Translations under genes and position numbers: made by a program
Shown: piece by piece, positions 63,780 to 64,000 of the stretch
Position numbering within the stretch: position 1 is the first letter of the stretch
Layout: each line of letters starts with the position of its first letter
Assembly (NCBI GenBank): GCA_026874595.1
Contig: CM049309.1
Location: 10,687,076 to 10,751,075 of the forward strand
DNA: 64,000 bases
Reading direction: 5' to 3'
DNA from: Sipunculus nudus
Lineage: Eukaryota > Annelida > Sipuncula > Golfingiida > Sipunculidae
The notes under the pieces: model-generated
What the model was told of the DNA's origin: nothing
Database searches by the model: none
The model's input: only the letters and a program-made list of their open reading frames with translations

Positions 63780-64000
63780 AGTGGCCATCGGGGGGCTTTA
63801 ACTGGATGGTCTAGCACGTGGTGACAAGAATATGTAAGTCCGAGGAGGTCTAGAGAGGCTGCTGACAGCGTGACCAGGTGTGATATATTTATCTTGGCTC
63901 GGGGGCGGCCGCTGGACTGATACGTGAGATGCGGCTTATCAGAGCCGGCACGTGGGCGATGATGAGGGAAACTGGGCATGCAATCAACATTTCACTCACC
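63780..64000. promoter_or_regulatory. CpG-rich, E-box-bearing segment at the window edge
   Basis: GC-rich relative to its flanks, with CACGTG near 63810 and 63950, GCGGCCGC near 63904 and several further CpGs. Its position just downstream of a minus-strand donor at the very edge suggests it flanks an upstream first exon of the spectraplakin gene. No transcription start can be placed. Confidence 0.3.

Larger units (their letters stand above)
62079..64000. other. Upstream/promoter-side DNA of exon 1a, with a repeat and an edge donor
   Basis: No coding exon is supported. The stretch immediately upstream of exon 1a must hold its 5' UTR and promoter, but I see no convincing TATA box. A decayed repeat lies at 63328-63549. 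The last 220 bases are GC- and CpG-rich with two CACGTG E-boxes and a NotI-type GCGGCCGC. The final seven bases read, on the minus strand, G/GTGAGT, a good donor, so another upstream first exon of the same gene may end exactly at 64000. Confidence 0.4.

Overview
This is AT-rich animal genomic DNA with almost no uninterrupted coding sequence. Its one clear protein-coding locus is the 5' part of a spectraplakin gene (MACF1 / dystonin / Drosophila short stop / nematode VAB-10 family) on the minus strand. Four exons with consensus splice sites (58301-58362, 25372-25461, 20061-20138, 18997-19089) join in frame to encode the whole first calponin-homology (CH1) domain of the plakin-type actin-binding domain. 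A 64-nt coding first exon (62015-62078) ends in the phase required by the CH1 exon 2. A second candidate first exon (60108-60165) ends in the same phase. A third ATG-bearing exon (12944-13039) lies downstream of CH1. It ends in phase 0, the phase of the CH1 3' boundary, so it would give an isoform that lacks CH1 and starts at CH2, like the known short spectraplakin isoforms. The CH2 exons were not found and should lie beyond position 1, outside the window.

The remainder is introns filled with repeats. Most conspicuous are long non-autonomous elements that carry internal tandem repeats: two 'pearl'-like elements with a 180-bp core monomer (22781-24661 and 39927-42724), a family bounded by AGCTCAGCTGA-type inverted ends (2309-5003, 9735-10924, 20219-21124, 35587-37156, 45998-50044), and an element with TGTATCCGCC inverted ends (32878-34020). 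Most share a GGAC/GACG-rich microsatellite just inside the 3' end, followed by a terminal hairpin. There are also a decayed Tigger/pogo-like element with a C-terminal transposase remnant (52587-53632), several MITEs, tRNA-derived SINE-like sequences and a 24-bp minisatellite of about 1.2 kb (54856-56095).

The pearl-like architecture (flank, tandem core, ACGG-type microsatellite, hairpin) is known from bivalves, so a bivalve mollusc is the most likely source. That is inference, because no species-diagnostic gene is present.

Layout in minus-strand gene order: upstream/promoter DNA (64000-62079); first exon 1a; intron 1 with candidate exon 1b; CH1 exon 2; a 33-kb repeat-filled intron 2; CH1 exon 3; a 5.2-kb intron 3 with two tandem-repeat elements and a MITE; CH1 exon 4; a short intron 4; CH1 exon 5; then a 19-kb stretch holding the CH1-less alternative first exon and a CpG-dense patch near position 1200-1570. 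No tRNA, rRNA, CRISPR array or complete transposase gene was seen.
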